Assembly (NCBI RefSeq): GCF_030348765.1 | Contig: NZ_JAUCEU010000007.1 | Span: 5,801,501 to 5,865,500 of the forward strand | Direction of reading: 5' to 3' | DNA from: Neobacillus sp. CF12 | GTDB taxonomy: Bacteria; Bacillota; Bacilli; Bacillales; Cytobacillaceae | Length of the DNA stretch: 64,000 bases | Shown: positions 23,556 to 33,289 of the stretch, piece after piece | Position numbering within the stretch: the first letter of the stretch is position 1 | Layout: each line of letters opens with the position of its first letter | Program-made: the position numbers and the translations under genes | Notes under the pieces: generated by a model | Database searches by the model: none | The model's input: only the letters and a program-made list of their open reading frames with translations | Told to the model about the DNA's origin: nothing

Positions 23556-24458
23556 ATGTCTATCCTCGTAAATTGGCTAGAGAGCCTGCATGAAGAAATG
23601 AAAGTTTCCGCTAAATGTGTTAGAGAGCGAAACAGGAAGTCAGAATGCAGCTACTGTAAGGAAAAGTGTGAGCACGAAGCAATTATAGTAATGGAAAATC
23701 ACCTCATCATTGATGCAAATAAGTGTACGATGTGTGGTGAGTGTATGATTGCTTGTCCATTGTCTGCTATAGAGGGTATAGTAAGTAATCGGGTTTTTGA
23801 TGGTGGAAGTTTAGTCTTTGACCTGAATTATGTGCCGTCAATAAAAGAATTACTAATTTATAAAAAAAGAGGGATGGCATCCATTCAAATTTCACACCAA
23901 CCATTAAACGAAGAATGGAAAACTGTGATATCCCAATCAAATAACCATTTAATAGTGCTGGAAGAAAATCCAATTGAAGTTGTCCCAAAGAACAAGGATG
24001 AAATGTTATCTAGAAGAGCTTTCTTTGGCTCCTTTCAAAAGGAAGGAAAACAACTAGCAAAAGGTTTGGCACCTGCAGCTTGGAAGATTGAGAGCGATGA
24101 TTGGAAGTTAACGAAGTACTACCCAGACTATCAATTTTACTCTGTTGGTTTAAAAAAGGAGCAATGTACACTCTGTCAGACATGCTTTACAATTTGTCCT
24201 GAAAACGTATTTACTATCAAGGGCAGTACGTTATCGATCGAAAATGAAAAATGTGTGGACTGTACAAATTGTGCAGTTGTTTGCCCGGAAAATGCGATTG
24301 AGATTATACCTGATATTAAAAGAAAAGGCGATAATCTAGAAAATGTTCACCTGAAGGCTTGCATAGATTGTGGCCATACCTTCTACACCTTTGATTATGA
24401 AAAAGAGCAATGTCATGTTTGTGTTAATCGTGATCCTAATTGGTTAAGTCCCTATTAG
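23556..24458 (+). CDS. polyferredoxin-like third subunit or assembly protein
   Basis: 300 residues. Cys motifs: CSYCKEKC (near 32), CTMCGECMIACP (near 58), CTLCQTCFTICP (near 205), CVDCTNCAVVCP (near 231), and a C-terminal C-x2-C...C-x2-C rubredoxin-like knuckle (CIDCGHTFYTF, CHVC). A mid-protein SRRAFFGS resembles a twin-arginine motif, but it is internal and lacks a hydrophobic region. There are no membrane helices, so this does not replace the DmsC membrane anchor. It is cotranscribed with the reductase; I infer an electron-transfer or maturation role. Confidence 0.8.
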   Translation: MSILVNWLESLHEEMKVSAKCVRERNRKSECSYCKEKCEHEAIIVMENHLIIDANKCTMCGECMIACPLSAIEGIVSNRVFDGGSLVFDLNYVPSIKELLIYKKRGMASIQISHQPLNEEWKTVISQSNNHLIVLEENPIEVVPKNKDEMLSRRAFFGSFQKEGKQLAKGLAPAAWKIESDDWKLTKYYPDYQFYSVGLKKEQCTLCQTCFTICPENVFTIKGSTLSIENEKCVDCTNCAVVCPENAIEIIPDIKRKGDNLENVHLKACIDCGHTFYTFDYEKEQCHVCVNRDPNWLSPY

Positions 24459-24538
24459 AAAAAATCATCTTATCACCATCATAGAATATGTTTCATTTGG
24501 ATAAATTATAGCCATCTTAATGAGTGGTGGTGAGAATA

Positions 24539-24664
24539 GTGACGAAACGAAATATTAAGACAAAATCTGGTCTTCAAACAGCAAAGAGTTTAACGAATTC
24601 CGAATTTGCCAATGAAATGACACCTCAAAACAAAAAGGCAAAAAAGGAAAAGCCTCGCACATAA
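24539..24664 (+). CDS. small basic protein, possibly spore-associated
   Basis: 41 residues from GTG 24539: MTKRNIKTKSGLQTAKSLTN then SEFANEMTPQNKKAKKEKP. A GGTGGTGAG site lies upstream. The S-E-F-A-N-E motif recalls gamma-type small acid-soluble spore proteins (T-E-F-A-S-E-T), but one copy in a 41-residue protein is weak evidence. Confidence 0.5.
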   Translation: MTKRNIKTKSGLQTAKSLTNSEFANEMTPQNKKAKKEKPRT

Positions 24665-24681
24665 TATAGACCAATTAATGA

Positions 24682-24705
24682 AAGCGCTGGGAATTCCCAG
24701 CGCTT
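24682..24705. terminator. bidirectional terminator
   Basis: A 24-bp perfect palindrome, AAGCGCTGGGAA / TTCCCAGCGCTT, between convergent genes. Confidence 0.85.
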
Positions 24706-24709
24706 ATTT

Positions 24710-25993
24710 CTAGCTTTGACTTTTAGCTCCTGGTTTTATTGCAATCAAAGCAACGAATGCAGCAATGATACTGAGTCCGCTAAGCGTAATGAAAATCCAA
24801 TAAGTAGCTTGTTTCATTAACAGTGCAATAATCGGAGGGCCGGCTGCGACTCCGATAAATCTCATCGAACTGTAGATGGAAGAGATGGTCCCGCGCTCTT
24901 CCTTTTCAATACCTGCAGTAATTAAGGCATCAAGACATGGAAGTCCAATACCTATACCTACGCCTGCTATTAAAAACATGCTAAGCATAAACCAAAGTTT
25001 TATCGAGAACCATAGCGCCAAAATCGCTAGTGCTGATGCAATGATACCGCCGAAAATAAGCCATTTCATTAGGACTTTATTTTCCTTAATCACCTTTCCG
25101 GCAATAAAGGAAGATAAACAAAGCGCCCCGAGAGGTAACGCCAAAAATAGCCCTTTTTTAATATCCTTTATTCCATACTTGGTTTCAAAAATTTCTGATA
25201 GATAAAATAAGATACCAAAAAGAATTAACATCAGGATGCCGCCAATAAAAAAGATAGCGTATAACCATTTTCCTTTTTCTGTAAAGGTTTTCTTTACATT
25301 TATGAAAAATTGTTTAAATGGAACTGGTTTTGATGGTTCCGGACACTTAACGAGAAGCATGACCATGATGACTGAAATCGTACAAAATACCGGAAAGGAA
25401 AAAAATGGTAAAAACCAGATAAATCCGGCTAACACTGCGCCTAAAATCGGGCTTAGAACCTTTCCAAACGTATTGGATGTTTCAATTAAACCAAGACAGC
25501 TGCTAACCTCATCATCATTTTTGAACATGTCACCAACCAAAGGAAGCACAATTGGGGCAGCACCAGCTGCTCCTACTCCTTGAAGGGCACGACCTACTAA
25601 TATCAGCCAATAAGCATTATCCAGCTTCCAAGCTGCCCACCCGGATAATAAACCGCCAAGTCCAGCTATGATGAGACTTGGAATGATTACTTTTTTTCTA
25701 CCGATATGGTCAGATAGGTAGCCAGCGACCGGGATCAAGAAGATTGCAACAATCGAATATACAGTAATGACCATACTCGTTTGAAAGGAGGATATTGATA
25801 ATTTTTTTTCCATTGAGGGAAGTACAGGAATTAACATGGAATTCCCTAAGGTCATCACCAACGGAATGGATGAAAGTGAGAGTATCGCCCACTTTTGTTT
25901 AGATACTTCATCTGATTTTTTCTTCTTTCCAGCTGAAGAGGTTTTTTTACTCACAGCCTCTGAACTCGGGCATAACTTTTCAATATGATCCAT
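24710..25993 (-). CDS. MFS drug-type exporter (DHA1-like)
   Basis: 427 residues with about 12 membrane helices. After a 35-residue charged cytoplasmic N-terminus, helix 1 reads LSLSSIPLVMTLGNSMLIPVLP. The A-motif is GYLSDHIGRKK between helices 2 and 3, and the motif-C-like GRALQGVGAAGAAPIVLPLV marks an antiporter. The substrate is unknown. The start has GAAGGCGGG upstream at a long spacing. It is monocistronic and shares a terminator with the molybdoenzyme side. Confidence 0.85.
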   Translation of the reverse strand: MDHIEKLCPSSEAVSKKTSSAGKKKKSDEVSKQKWAILSLSSIPLVMTLGNSMLIPVLPSMEKKLSISSFQTSMVITVYSIVAIFLIPVAGYLSDHIGRKKVIIPSLIIAGLGGLLSGWAAWKLDNAYWLILVGRALQGVGAAGAAPIVLPLVGDMFKNDDEVSSCLGLIETSNTFGKVLSPILGAVLAGFIWFLPFFSFPVFCTISVIMVMLLVKCPEPSKPVPFKQFFINVKKTFTEKGKWLYAIFFIGGILMLILFGILFYLSEIFETKYGIKDIKKGLFLALPLGALCLSSFIAGKVIKENKVLMKWLIFGGIIASALAILALWFSIKLWFMLSMFLIAGVGIGIGLPCLDALITAGIEKEERGTISSIYSSMRFIGVAAGPPIIALLMKQATYWIFITLSGLSIIAAFVALIAIKPGAKSQS

Positions 25994-26127
25994 TATTCTT
26001 CTATCCCGCCTTCAAAATGATGTGCTAACGTTAATATTGACATCTTCATTTCAAATTAATTATAAATAAAAATCCTTTAAATGGAATAAAGAAAACCTTT
26101 TAAAATTGAATTTTCTAAAAATTAATG

Positions 26128-26154
26128 TTGACAATGGTTTTAAAAGTGTATAAT
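26128..26154 (+). promoter_or_regulatory. promoter of the trp operon
   Basis: TTGACA, then TATAAT at 15 bp (or TAATAT at 17 bp), just upstream of the first T-box. No comparable promoter is evident between the two T-boxes. Confidence 0.7.
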
Positions 26155-26180
26155 ATAAAAATCAATAATAGAAGGCATTG

Positions 26181-26447
26181 ATGAAGAGTAGTAACTTTTA
26201 CGGATTCTTTTAGAGAGCTGATGGTTGGTGGAAATCAGTGTAGACGTATTAGTGAATGGACTTCGGAGCTACCAAACCGAACCTCCTATAGGGTCAGTAG
26301 GCTTTGGCGAAATCCTCATCGTTAAAAGAGGCAGATATTCAAGTATACTATTGCTTCGATATCGGTAAAGTGAGCCGATTTTTGGCTAATGAAGGTGGCA
26401 CCACGGGTCTTCCGTCCTTTTTGGATGGAGGGCCCTGTTTGTTTTTA
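26181..26447 (+). promoter_or_regulatory. T-box leader 1 (tryptophan specifier)
   Basis: A complete T-box: an AGAGAGC-type stem I start, a specifier region containing GAATGGAC (UGG, Trp), and the antiterminator T-box sequence AAGGTGGCACCACGG (26391-26405). It is followed by a terminator stem (26405-26434, GGGTCTTCCGTCC / GGATGGAGGGCCC) with T-rich tail. Uncharged tRNA-Trp would promote readthrough. Confidence 0.92.
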
Positions 26448-26484
26448 ACCAAATAAATGAAATCGTTGAACAAGAGGAGTACAC

Positions 26485-26755
26485 TTATTTAATTCTTTTT
26501 AGAGAGTCGGGGATGGTGAGAGCCCGGTAAGAATGGATTTGTGGAATGGACTTGTGAGAGGTTGCCTGAACCTTAGTAGGGCAACACGGAGTTCCGCCGT
26601 TAAAAGGATAGGATATCAGACTTTCAAAGTTTGCGTATCTGAAAGAGGAAGCCGTTTAACGCGGCTTCAAATGGAGGTGGCACCACGGTTTCTAGAATCG
26701 TCCTCTATATGCATAAAGGCTATTTATGCATATAGAGGACGATTTTTTTTATTTA
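26485..26755 (+). promoter_or_regulatory. T-box leader 2 (tryptophan specifier)
   Basis: A second complete T-box in tandem: TTAGAGAGTCGGGG stem I start, specifier GGAATGGAC (UGG), and antiterminator GGAGGTGGCACCACGG (26673-26688). Its terminator (26697-26751) has an exceptionally long perfect stem of about 21 bp ending in eight T. Tandem Trp T-boxes ahead of trpE are known in the B. cereus group, where they replace TRAP control. Confidence 0.93.
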
Positions 26756-26777
26756 TTTACGAAGGGATGTATGGCAC

Positions 26778-28160
26778 ATGAAAACGAAAAATGCTTTTCT
26801 ACTAAAGAAATTAAAGGGGGATACATTCACTCCTATTTCCATTTTGCAGAAAATTAGCGGTGATAAAAAATTCTTATTGGAAAGTTCACATAAATACCAT
26901 GACTCAGGGCGCTATTCATTAATTGGTTCTGACCCTGCTTTTGAACTTATCTCCACAGGGGATACAAATGAAATACGATATCGAAATGGTGAAAAAAAGG
27001 TTATTAAAGGTAATCCATTAGAAATAATGAAAACTTTGCTCCCAAAAATTGATGAAGCACCTTTTCCGTTTATTGGAGGAGCAGTCGGGTATGTTGGTTA
27101 TGACATCATCCGTCAATTTGAACTCATTGGAGAAGAATTTCCAAATGGATTAGAAATGCCCGACGTTCATTTAATGTTTTATGAGGAAGTAATTGTTTTT
27201 GATCATCTTGAAGAAAAAATTACGATTTGCGGCCTTTCGCTTACAGAGGATCAAGATAGTGAACTACTTGAAAAAAGGCTGGAACAAAGAATGGAAGAGC
27301 TAAAGCGGCCTGAGATTTACCGAGAAGATACCCCTTTCCAATTTGCAGGTTTCCAGTCGGAAACATCAAAAGAAGAATTTATTGAAAATGTAGACATTGC
27401 CAAAGAGCATATAAAAGCAGGTGATATTTTTCAGGTGGTCCTTTCAAGAAGAATGAAGTCTTCATTCCATGGTTCACCCTTATCACTTTATCGCAAGCAC
27501 CGTGCACATAACCCAACTCCATATATGTTTTATATTGATTTCGATGGATACACCGTAATTGGTTCTTCTCCAGAGAGCCTAATAAAAACAAGAGGTTCAC
27601 AGGTGTTCGCGAATCCTATCGCTGGTACAAAAAGAAGAGGGAAGACAGCAGAAGAGGATTCTCTGATTGAAAAAGAATTGAAAAGTGACGAAAAGGAATT
27701 AGCAGAGCATAAAATGCTTGTCGACCTTGGTCGTAATGATCTAGGCAGGGTTTGTGAATTTGGGTCTGTCACAGTCGATAAATACATGCAGATTGAAAAG
27801 TTCCGACATGTCATCCATCTTGTCTCAGAAGTAAGTGGAACGTTAACAGAAGAACATAGCAATCTTGATGCCCTTGCGGCTTGCCTGCCAGCTGGAACTG
27901 TCTCCGGGGCACCGAAAATAAGGGCGATGGAAATTATAAATAAATTAGAAAAATCTAAACGAGGACTTTATTCCGGTGCAATTGGTTATTTATCAGCCAA
28001 CGGAAATATTGATTTTGCCTTAGCAATTCGCACGATGATTTTGAAAGATGGCACTGCTTATATTCAGGCAGGTGCAGGAATTGTCCATGACTCTAATCCA
28101 GAGTCAGAATATGAAGAAACCATAAATAAATTAAAAGCCTTTTTGGAGGGAGAGCAATGA
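26778..28160 (+). CDS. trpE: anthranilate synthase component I
   Basis: 460 residues, the full chorismate-binding enzyme; converts chorismate to anthranilate with TrpG. Signatures: the feedback-site region LLESSHKYHDSGRYSLIG (the Leu-Leu-Glu-Ser of the Trp-binding pocket), NPTPYMFYIDF, PIAGTKRRGKT, VDLGRNDLGRV and PAGTVSGAPKIRAMEII. It is the first gene of a complete trp operon under tandem T-boxes and overlaps trpG by 4 nt. Confidence 0.97.
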   Translation: MKTKNAFLLKKLKGDTFTPISILQKISGDKKFLLESSHKYHDSGRYSLIGSDPAFELISTGDTNEIRYRNGEKKVIKGNPLEIMKTLLPKIDEAPFPFIGGAVGYVGYDIIRQFELIGEEFPNGLEMPDVHLMFYEEVIVFDHLEEKITICGLSLTEDQDSELLEKRLEQRMEELKRPEIYREDTPFQFAGFQSETSKEEFIENVDIAKEHIKAGDIFQVVLSRRMKSSFHGSPLSLYRKHRAHNPTPYMFYIDFDGYTVIGSSPESLIKTRGSQVFANPIAGTKRRGKTAEEDSLIEKELKSDEKELAEHKMLVDLGRNDLGRVCEFGSVTVDKYMQIEKFRHVIHLVSEVSGTLTEEHSNLDALAACLPAGTVSGAPKIRAMEIINKLEKSKRGLYSGAIGYLSANGNIDFALAIRTMILKDGTAYIQAGAGIVHDSNPESEYEETINKLKAFLEGEQ

Positions 28161-28768
28161 TTCTATTAATTGATAATTTTGACTCTTTTACATTCAACCT
28201 TTACCAGTACTTAGGTGAATTAGGAGAAACGGTAACGGTTTTTAGAAATAATCAACTTACTATTAAGCAAATAAAGGAAATGAATCCAAAGGCAATCATC
28301 CTATCACCAGGACCAGGGAAACCAGAAGATGCTGGTATTTGTATCGAAGTGATTCAAAATTTATATCAGGAAATTCCTATACTTGGTATCTGTTTAGGAC
28401 ATCAAGCAATTGGTGCCGCATTTGGCAGTGAAATAAGGAGAGCAAATTTTATTAAACATGGAAAAACATCGCAAATCACACATAACGGCAACGGAATCTT
28501 TACTTATTTGACATCTCCATTAGAGGTAATGCGCTATCATTCCTTAGTAGTGGATAAGGATACACTTTCATCCGATTTGGAATGTGTGGCGCAGTCACTT
28601 GATGACCAAGTGGTAATGGCTATTAAACATCGATATTATCCAGTATTCGGACTACAGTTTCACCCTGAATCAATCGGTACACCTTATGGCAAGCAAATGC
28701 TCCAAAATTTCTTAACTGAAATAGAAGGGAAGATGAGGAATGAAGAAATTATTACTCCAATTAGCTGA
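28157..28768 (+). CDS. trpG: anthranilate synthase glutamine amidotransferase component
   Basis: 203 residues, class I glutamine amidotransferase: catalytic Cys in GICLGHQAIG (about 79), and His/Glu in LQFHPESIGT (about 170). Having trpG inside the operon differs from B. subtilis, where the amphibolic PabA is in the folate operon. Overlaps trpE by 4 nt and trpD by 29 nt, so translational coupling is likely. Confidence 0.96.
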   Translation: MILLIDNFDSFTFNLYQYLGELGETVTVFRNNQLTIKQIKEMNPKAIILSPGPGKPEDAGICIEVIQNLYQEIPILGICLGHQAIGAAFGSEIRRANFIKHGKTSQITHNGNGIFTYLTSPLEVMRYHSLVVDKDTLSSDLECVAQSLDDQVVMAIKHRYYPVFGLQFHPESIGTPYGKQMLQNFLTEIEGKMRNEEIITPIS

Positions 28769-29765
28769 AGGTGAATCTTTTTCTGAGCCACAAATGATGG
28801 AGGCAATGGACTTATTACTAGGGGAAGAAATTTCAGAAAGTGAAATTGCTGCCTTCTTAATGGGGTTAAAGTCAAAAGGAGAAACAGTGGAAGAAATCAC
28901 CGGCATCGTTAAAGGTCTAAAGGAGAACACGCTTCCCTTTCAAAAAAGATTCCCCAATGTTCTAGATAATTGTGGCACAGGCGGGGACGGCTCTTCGAGT
29001 TTTAATGTTAGTACCACCTCAGCCTTTGTAATTGCTGGTGCTGGCATCCCTGTGGCAAAACATGGAAACAGGAGCATATCAAGTAAGACTGGTAGTGCGG
29101 ATGTTCTCGAATATTTGGGAATTAACTTAAATTTATCTGTTGAACGAACTGAAGAGATACTCGATGAGCTTGGCATTGCATTCTTATTCGCACCTCATGT
29201 ACATCCAAAACTTAAGAAGGTAATGACGGTAAGAAGACAACTGAAGATCCCAACGATTTTCAACTTTATAGGTCCGTTAACCAATCCTATCGATTTAGAT
29301 TATCAATTACTGGGTGTCTATCGTAGGGACTTACTTCCAGTGTTTGCGGAAGTCTTACAAAATCTTGGGCGCAAGCGGGCAGTAGTGATCAACGGTGCAG
29401 GCTTTATGGATGAGGCTTCGTTGCAAGGAGAGAACTATCTCACACTAGTAGAAGATGGTGTTATATCCAGCCAAAGTTTTGTACCTGACGAAGTGGGACT
29501 TCCGCAATATGATAACAGTGCTATAAAGGGTGGAGATTCCAAAGAAAATGCAGTGATTCTAAAAAGCGTCCTCTTAGGTGAAAAGGGTGCATGCCGAGAT
29601 ACAGTCCTATTGAATGCAGGTATTGGAATTTATACAAGCGGGAGAGCAGAAAACATTGCCGATGGTATTAACATCGCTAGGGAAGTTATTGACTCAGGCG
29701 CTGCCTATGAAAAATTACAAGGCTTAATTAAAATGACACGAAAAGGACAAAGAGAGGCGATATAA
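28740..29765 (+). CDS. trpD: anthranilate phosphoribosyltransferase
   Basis: 341 residues. Family motifs: LDNCGTGGDGSSSFNVST (PRPP-binding), KHGNRSISSKTGSADVLE, and RRQLKIPTIFNFIGPLTNP. Adds phosphoribosyl to anthranilate. It begins inside the end of trpG, with GATGAGG upstream. Confidence 0.96.
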   Translation: MKKLLLQLAEGESFSEPQMMEAMDLLLGEEISESEIAAFLMGLKSKGETVEEITGIVKGLKENTLPFQKRFPNVLDNCGTGGDGSSSFNVSTTSAFVIAGAGIPVAKHGNRSISSKTGSADVLEYLGINLNLSVERTEEILDELGIAFLFAPHVHPKLKKVMTVRRQLKIPTIFNFIGPLTNPIDLDYQLLGVYRRDLLPVFAEVLQNLGRKRAVVINGAGFMDEASLQGENYLTLVEDGVISSQSFVPDEVGLPQYDNSAIKGGDSKENAVILKSVLLGEKGACRDTVLLNAGIGIYTSGRAENIADGINIAREVIDSGAAYEKLQGLIKMTRKGQREAI

Positions 29766-29766
29766 A

Positions 29767-31200
29767 GTGGAAACCATATTAGACCGTATCATTCATGAAA
29801 AACGTATAGAGGTCAAAAAACTTCGCGAAGGAAATTTAATAAAAATAGAAGCCAAGCCTAAAAGATCTTTTATCGAAAAATTACAGAATGCTAAAGAAAT
29901 AGCCATTATCTCCGAATTTAAACGAGCTTCTCCGTCGAAAGGTATTATCAATAATGGAGTGGAACCGGCAGAGCAGGCAGCACAATATGAGCAAGCAGGT
30001 GCCTCTGCGATATCGGTTCTAACCGATTCAACCTTTTTTAAAGGCTCATTCGCGGATTTACGAGCTGTGAGAGAGGTGGTAGATTTGCCTATCCTCTGCA
30101 AGGATTTTATTATTGATAGCTGCCAAATTGACATGGCGGCAGGAAGTGGAGCGGATTTAATTTTATTAATTGTAGCAGCTTTAGATGAAGATACCCTAAG
30201 CAAATTGTATCAATATGCGAGAAGCTTAGATATAGAGGTGTTAGTGGAAGTTCATAATCAAAATGAATTAGAAAAGGCACTCAAATTAGGAGCCCAACTA
30301 ATTGGCGTAAATAATCGTGATTTGAAGACTTTCGAAGTTTCACTAGAGGCAACGGAAGATTTGGCAAAATCCATCAAGGGTGCAGGTGCCTTCCTTATCA
30401 GTGAAAGTGGAATACACCACAAAGCAGATGTAGAGAGGGTAAGAAGTGCAGGCGCCAATGCTATTTTGGTTGGAGAAGCTCTCATGAAGAGTCCAAACTT
30501 ATCTAAATCCTTTGATGATTTCAAGTTGCCACTATGCTTGCGCGATGAAAAAATGAAGGTAAAAATTTGTGGAATTACAGACCTTACCGCCGCTTTAGCC
30601 GCAGTTGATTATGGTGCAGACGCCATTGGTTTTGTATTTGCAGAAAGCAAACGCAAGATTGATGTAACTAAGGCAAAGGACATTGCTTTACATCTCCCAA
30701 AAGAGGTGTTTAAGGTTGGTGTTTTTGTTAATGAATCCAAAGAAAAGATAGAGGAAATAGCTTCGAGTGTTGGCCTAACGCACGTCCAATTACATGGTGA
30801 TGAAACTCCAGCATTTTGTGATTCATTATCGTTTCCGATAATTAAAGCGATAAGTATACACGACGAGCAGAGTTTGAAAACAATAGAGAATTATTCTTGC
30901 GAATACATCCTGCTCGATGGGCCAAAAGGGAAATACAGAGGCGGAAATGGTTTATCGTTTGATTGGAAAAGCATAACTGCAAAGGATCTAAAGGGTAAAA
31001 AAGTTATCCTCGCTGGCGGACTGCATGAAGATAATGTGGAAGAAGCGATAAAGCAGATTCAACCATTTATGGTCGATGTAAGCAGTGGTGTGGAAACAGA
31101 TGGAAAAAAGGATCTGGACAAAATCCAATCATTTATTAATAAGGCTAAAGGGAGCCAAACAGGAGGAGCAGGACATGAAAACATATACACTGCCAAATGA
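29767..31200 (+). CDS. trpCF: fused indole-glycerol-phosphate synthase / phosphoribosylanthranilate isomerase
   Basis: 477 residues in one frame. The N-terminal TrpC domain (1-255) has [18 protein letters not shown] [19 protein letters not shown] and SESGI. The TrpF domain starts at Met263 ([11 protein letters not shown]) and has [19 protein letters not shown] and AGGLHEDNV. In B. subtilis these are two overlapping genes; here a short linker ([11 protein letters not shown]) joins them. No ribosome site is seen before the internal ATG 30553, which favours a genuine fusion. The A-run GAAAAAATG at the joint means a sequencing slip cannot be excluded. Starts at GTG and overlaps trpB by 26 nt. Confidence 0.93.
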   Translation: METILDRIIHEKRIEVKKLREGNLIKIEAKPKRSFIEKLQNAKEIAIISEFKRASPSKGIINNGVEPAEQAAQYEQAGASAISVLTDSTFFKGSFADLRAVREVVDLPILCKDFIIDSCQIDMAAGSGADLILLIVAALDEDTLSKLYQYARSLDIEVLVEVHNQNELEKALKLGAQLIGVNNRDLKTFEVSLEATEDLAKSIKGAGAFLISESGIHHKADVERVRSAGANAILVGEALMKSPNLSKSFDDFKLPLCLRDEKMKVKICGITDLTAALAAVDYGADAIGFVFAESKRKIDVTKAKDIALHLPKEVFKVGVFVNESKEKIEEIASSVGLTHVQLHGDETPAFCDSLSFPIIKAISIHDEQSLKTIENYSCEYILLDGPKGKYRGGNGLSFDWKSITAKDLKGKKVILAGGLHEDNVEEAIKQIQPFMVDVSSGVETDGKKDLDKIQSFINKAKGSQTGGAGHENIYTAK

Positions 31201-32377
31201 AAAAGGGCAATTTGGTATTTATGGGGGAAGATTTGTACCAGAAACACTTATGAAAGCTGTTCTTGAACTGGATGAAGCCTATAAAATTGCGAAAGAGGAC
31301 CCAAGTTTCCAAGCAGAAATTAATGAGTACCTTTCGGAATATGTAGGAAGGGAGACACCTCTTTATTTTGCAAAAAATCTCACAAAATACGCTGGCGGTG
31401 CACAAATTTATCTTAAAAGAGAGGATCTGAATCATACGGGTGCTCACAAAATTAATAATGCAATTGGTCAGGCCTTGTTAGCTGTGAGAATGGGTAAAAG
31501 GAAAATTGTGGCAGAAACCGGAGCTGGACAACATGGTGTTGCAACGGCAACAGTTTGTGCCTTACTAAATCTTGAATGCATTATCTTTATGGGAGAGGAA
31601 GATATCAAACGTCAGGCCCTAAATGTGTTCCGCATGGAGCTTCTAGGAGCAAAGGTTGTTAGTGTGACCTCAGGCAGCTCAACCCTAAAGGATGCGGTAA
31701 ATGAAGCTTTACGCTACTGGGTTGAACATGTGGAGGATACACATTATCTTTTAGGTTCTGTTATGGGACCACATCCATTTCCAGTCATGGTAAGGGATTT
31801 CCAAAGTGTCATTGGCAAAGAAACGAAAAAACAGTTTTTGGCAAAAGAAGGGAAACTTCCAGACGTCGTAGTTGCATGTATTGGTGGTGGCAGCAATGCC
31901 ATTGGAATGTTCCATCCATTTATTGAGGATAAAGAGGTCAGCCTTTATGGTGTAGAAGCAGCAGGGCAAGGAACAGATACAAATTTCCATGCAGCTTCAC
32001 TTACAAAAGGAAGACCAGGGGTTCTACATGGAGCACTAATGTATTTATTACAGGACAATGATGGACAAATCATTGAAGCACATTCCATTTCAGCTGGGCT
32101 GGATTATCCTGGCGTAGGGCCAGAACATAGCTATTTGAAAGACAGTGGAAGAGCGAAATATCGCTCGATAACTGATAAAGAAGCTCTTGAAGCCTTTCAG
32201 CTATTATCAAAACTAGAAGGCATCATACCTGCTCTTGAAAGTGCCCATGCCGTAAGTTTTGCTGTTAAACTTGCTGCTGAAATGAAGGAAACAGAGCATA
32301 TTGTTATTTGTTTGTCTGGTCGTGGTGATAAAGACGTAACAGCTGTTAAAGAGGTATTAGGAAGGGAGAGGTCATAA
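31175..32377 (+). CDS. trpB: tryptophan synthase beta chain
   Basis: 400 residues, PLP enzyme joining indole and serine. The Schiff-base Lys is in [10 protein letters not shown] (about 90), with [19 protein letters not shown] for phosphate binding, and [11 protein letters not shown]. The start is ATG 31175, with AGGAGGAG 6 nt upstream, inside the end of the TrpCF frame. The stop overlaps the trpA ATG (TAATG). Confidence 0.97.
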   Translation: MKTYTLPNEKGQFGIYGGRFVPETLMKAVLELDEAYKIAKEDPSFQAEINEYLSEYVGRETPLYFAKNLTKYAGGAQIYLKREDLNHTGAHKINNAIGQALLAVRMGKRKIVAETGAGQHGVATATVCALLNLECIIFMGEEDIKRQALNVFRMELLGAKVVSVTSGSSTLKDAVNEALRYWVEHVEDTHYLLGSVMGPHPFPVMVRDFQSVIGKETKKQFLAKEGKLPDVVVACIGGGSNAIGMFHPFIEDKEVSLYGVEAAGQGTDTNFHAASLTKGRPGVLHGALMYLLQDNDGQIIEAHSISAGLDYPGVGPEHSYLKDSGRAKYRSITDKEALEAFQLLSKLEGIIPALESAHAVSFAVKLAAEMKETEHIVICLSGRGDKDVTAVKEVLGRERS

Positions 32378-33162
32378 TGAATAGAATTGAACAATCATTT
32401 GGAGTCTTAAATGAACAGAATCGGAAGGCTTTCATTCCCTATATTATGGCGGGAGACGGAGGACTGAATGTCCTAGCTGATCGTCTTATTACTTTGGAAC
32501 AATATGGCGCAACACTCATTGAAGTAGGGGTTCCTTTTTCTGATCCTGTTGCGGATGGTCCGACCATTCAAGAGGCAGGTATTAGAGCTCTTCAAAATGG
32601 AACCTCATTAAAAGGGATAATTTCAGAGATTGCAAAGGCAAGAAATAAAGTTTCTGTTCCTATAGTACTTATGACCTACCTTAATCCAATCTATTCATAT
32701 GGAATTACTGCATTTGCTAACGATATTGCAAAGGCCGGAGTAGACGGCTGTATTATTCCTGATCTCCCGATTGAAGAAGAAGACTTGTTGACAGCAGAAC
32801 TTTCAGAGGTTGGCGTTGAATTAATTCGGCTTGTAACGTTAACGTCTCCTAAGGAGCGAATTAAAGAAATTGCGAGTAGAGGAAGGGGCTTTTTATATAC
32901 TGTTACCGTAAAAGGGATAACGGGGACGAGGAAAGAATTTGATCTAGAAGTGGTAGAATTTTTAAAGAAGGTGAAGGAAGTTAGCCCCATACCCGTTGTG
33001 GCTGGGTTTGGAATTTCAAACGAAAAACAAATTCAAGATTTAATCCCGCATTGTGATGGTGTTATTGTCGGAAGTAAAATTGTCGATTTATTCCATAAAA
33101 GCGATTTAACTGGTTTAGAAAGCTTTATGTCTGTTCTTAAGCCAGAAAAAAACATTAGGTAA
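32377..33162 (+). CDS. trpA: tryptophan synthase alpha chain
   Basis: 261 residues, TIM barrel releasing indole from indole-glycerol phosphate. Family motifs: IEVGVPFSDPVADGPTIQEA (catalytic Glu and Asp), PDLPIEEEDLL and VAGFGISNEKQI. It is the last gene of the operon, followed by a terminator. Confidence 0.97.
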   Translation: MNRIEQSFGVLNEQNRKAFIPYIMAGDGGLNVLADRLITLEQYGATLIEVGVPFSDPVADGPTIQEAGIRALQNGTSLKGIISEIAKARNKVSVPIVLMTYLNPIYSYGITAFANDIAKAGVDGCIIPDLPIEEEDLLTAELSEVGVELIRLVTLTSPKERIKEIASRGRGFLYTVTVKGITGTRKEFDLEVVEFLKKVKEVSPIPVVAGFGISNEKQIQDLIPHCDGVIVGSKIVDLFHKSDLTGLESFMSVLKPEKNIR

Positions 33163-33166
33163 GGAA

Positions 33167-33199
33167 AAAAATCTGCTCGCTGCGAGTGGATTTTTTTTT
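33167..33199 (+). terminator. terminator of the trp operon
   Basis: AATCTGCTCG / CGAGTGGATT, 10 pairs including two G-T, followed by nine T. Confidence 0.85.
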
Positions 33200-33289
33200 C
33201 AACCAGTGTCATTTGTTACAGCAGCACGAAAATTTATTTACTATAATTTTGTTAACAGATAAAGGTTGGGTAGTTAGGATGAGGAATGT

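Noticed and set aside
25236..25583. Plus-strand frame opposite the MFS exporter
   Set aside because: Antisense to conserved membrane helices, no ribosome site, low-complexity product.
26533..26781. 82-codon frame upstream of trpE
   Set aside because: It lies entirely within the second T-box, including antiterminator and terminator; no ribosome site.
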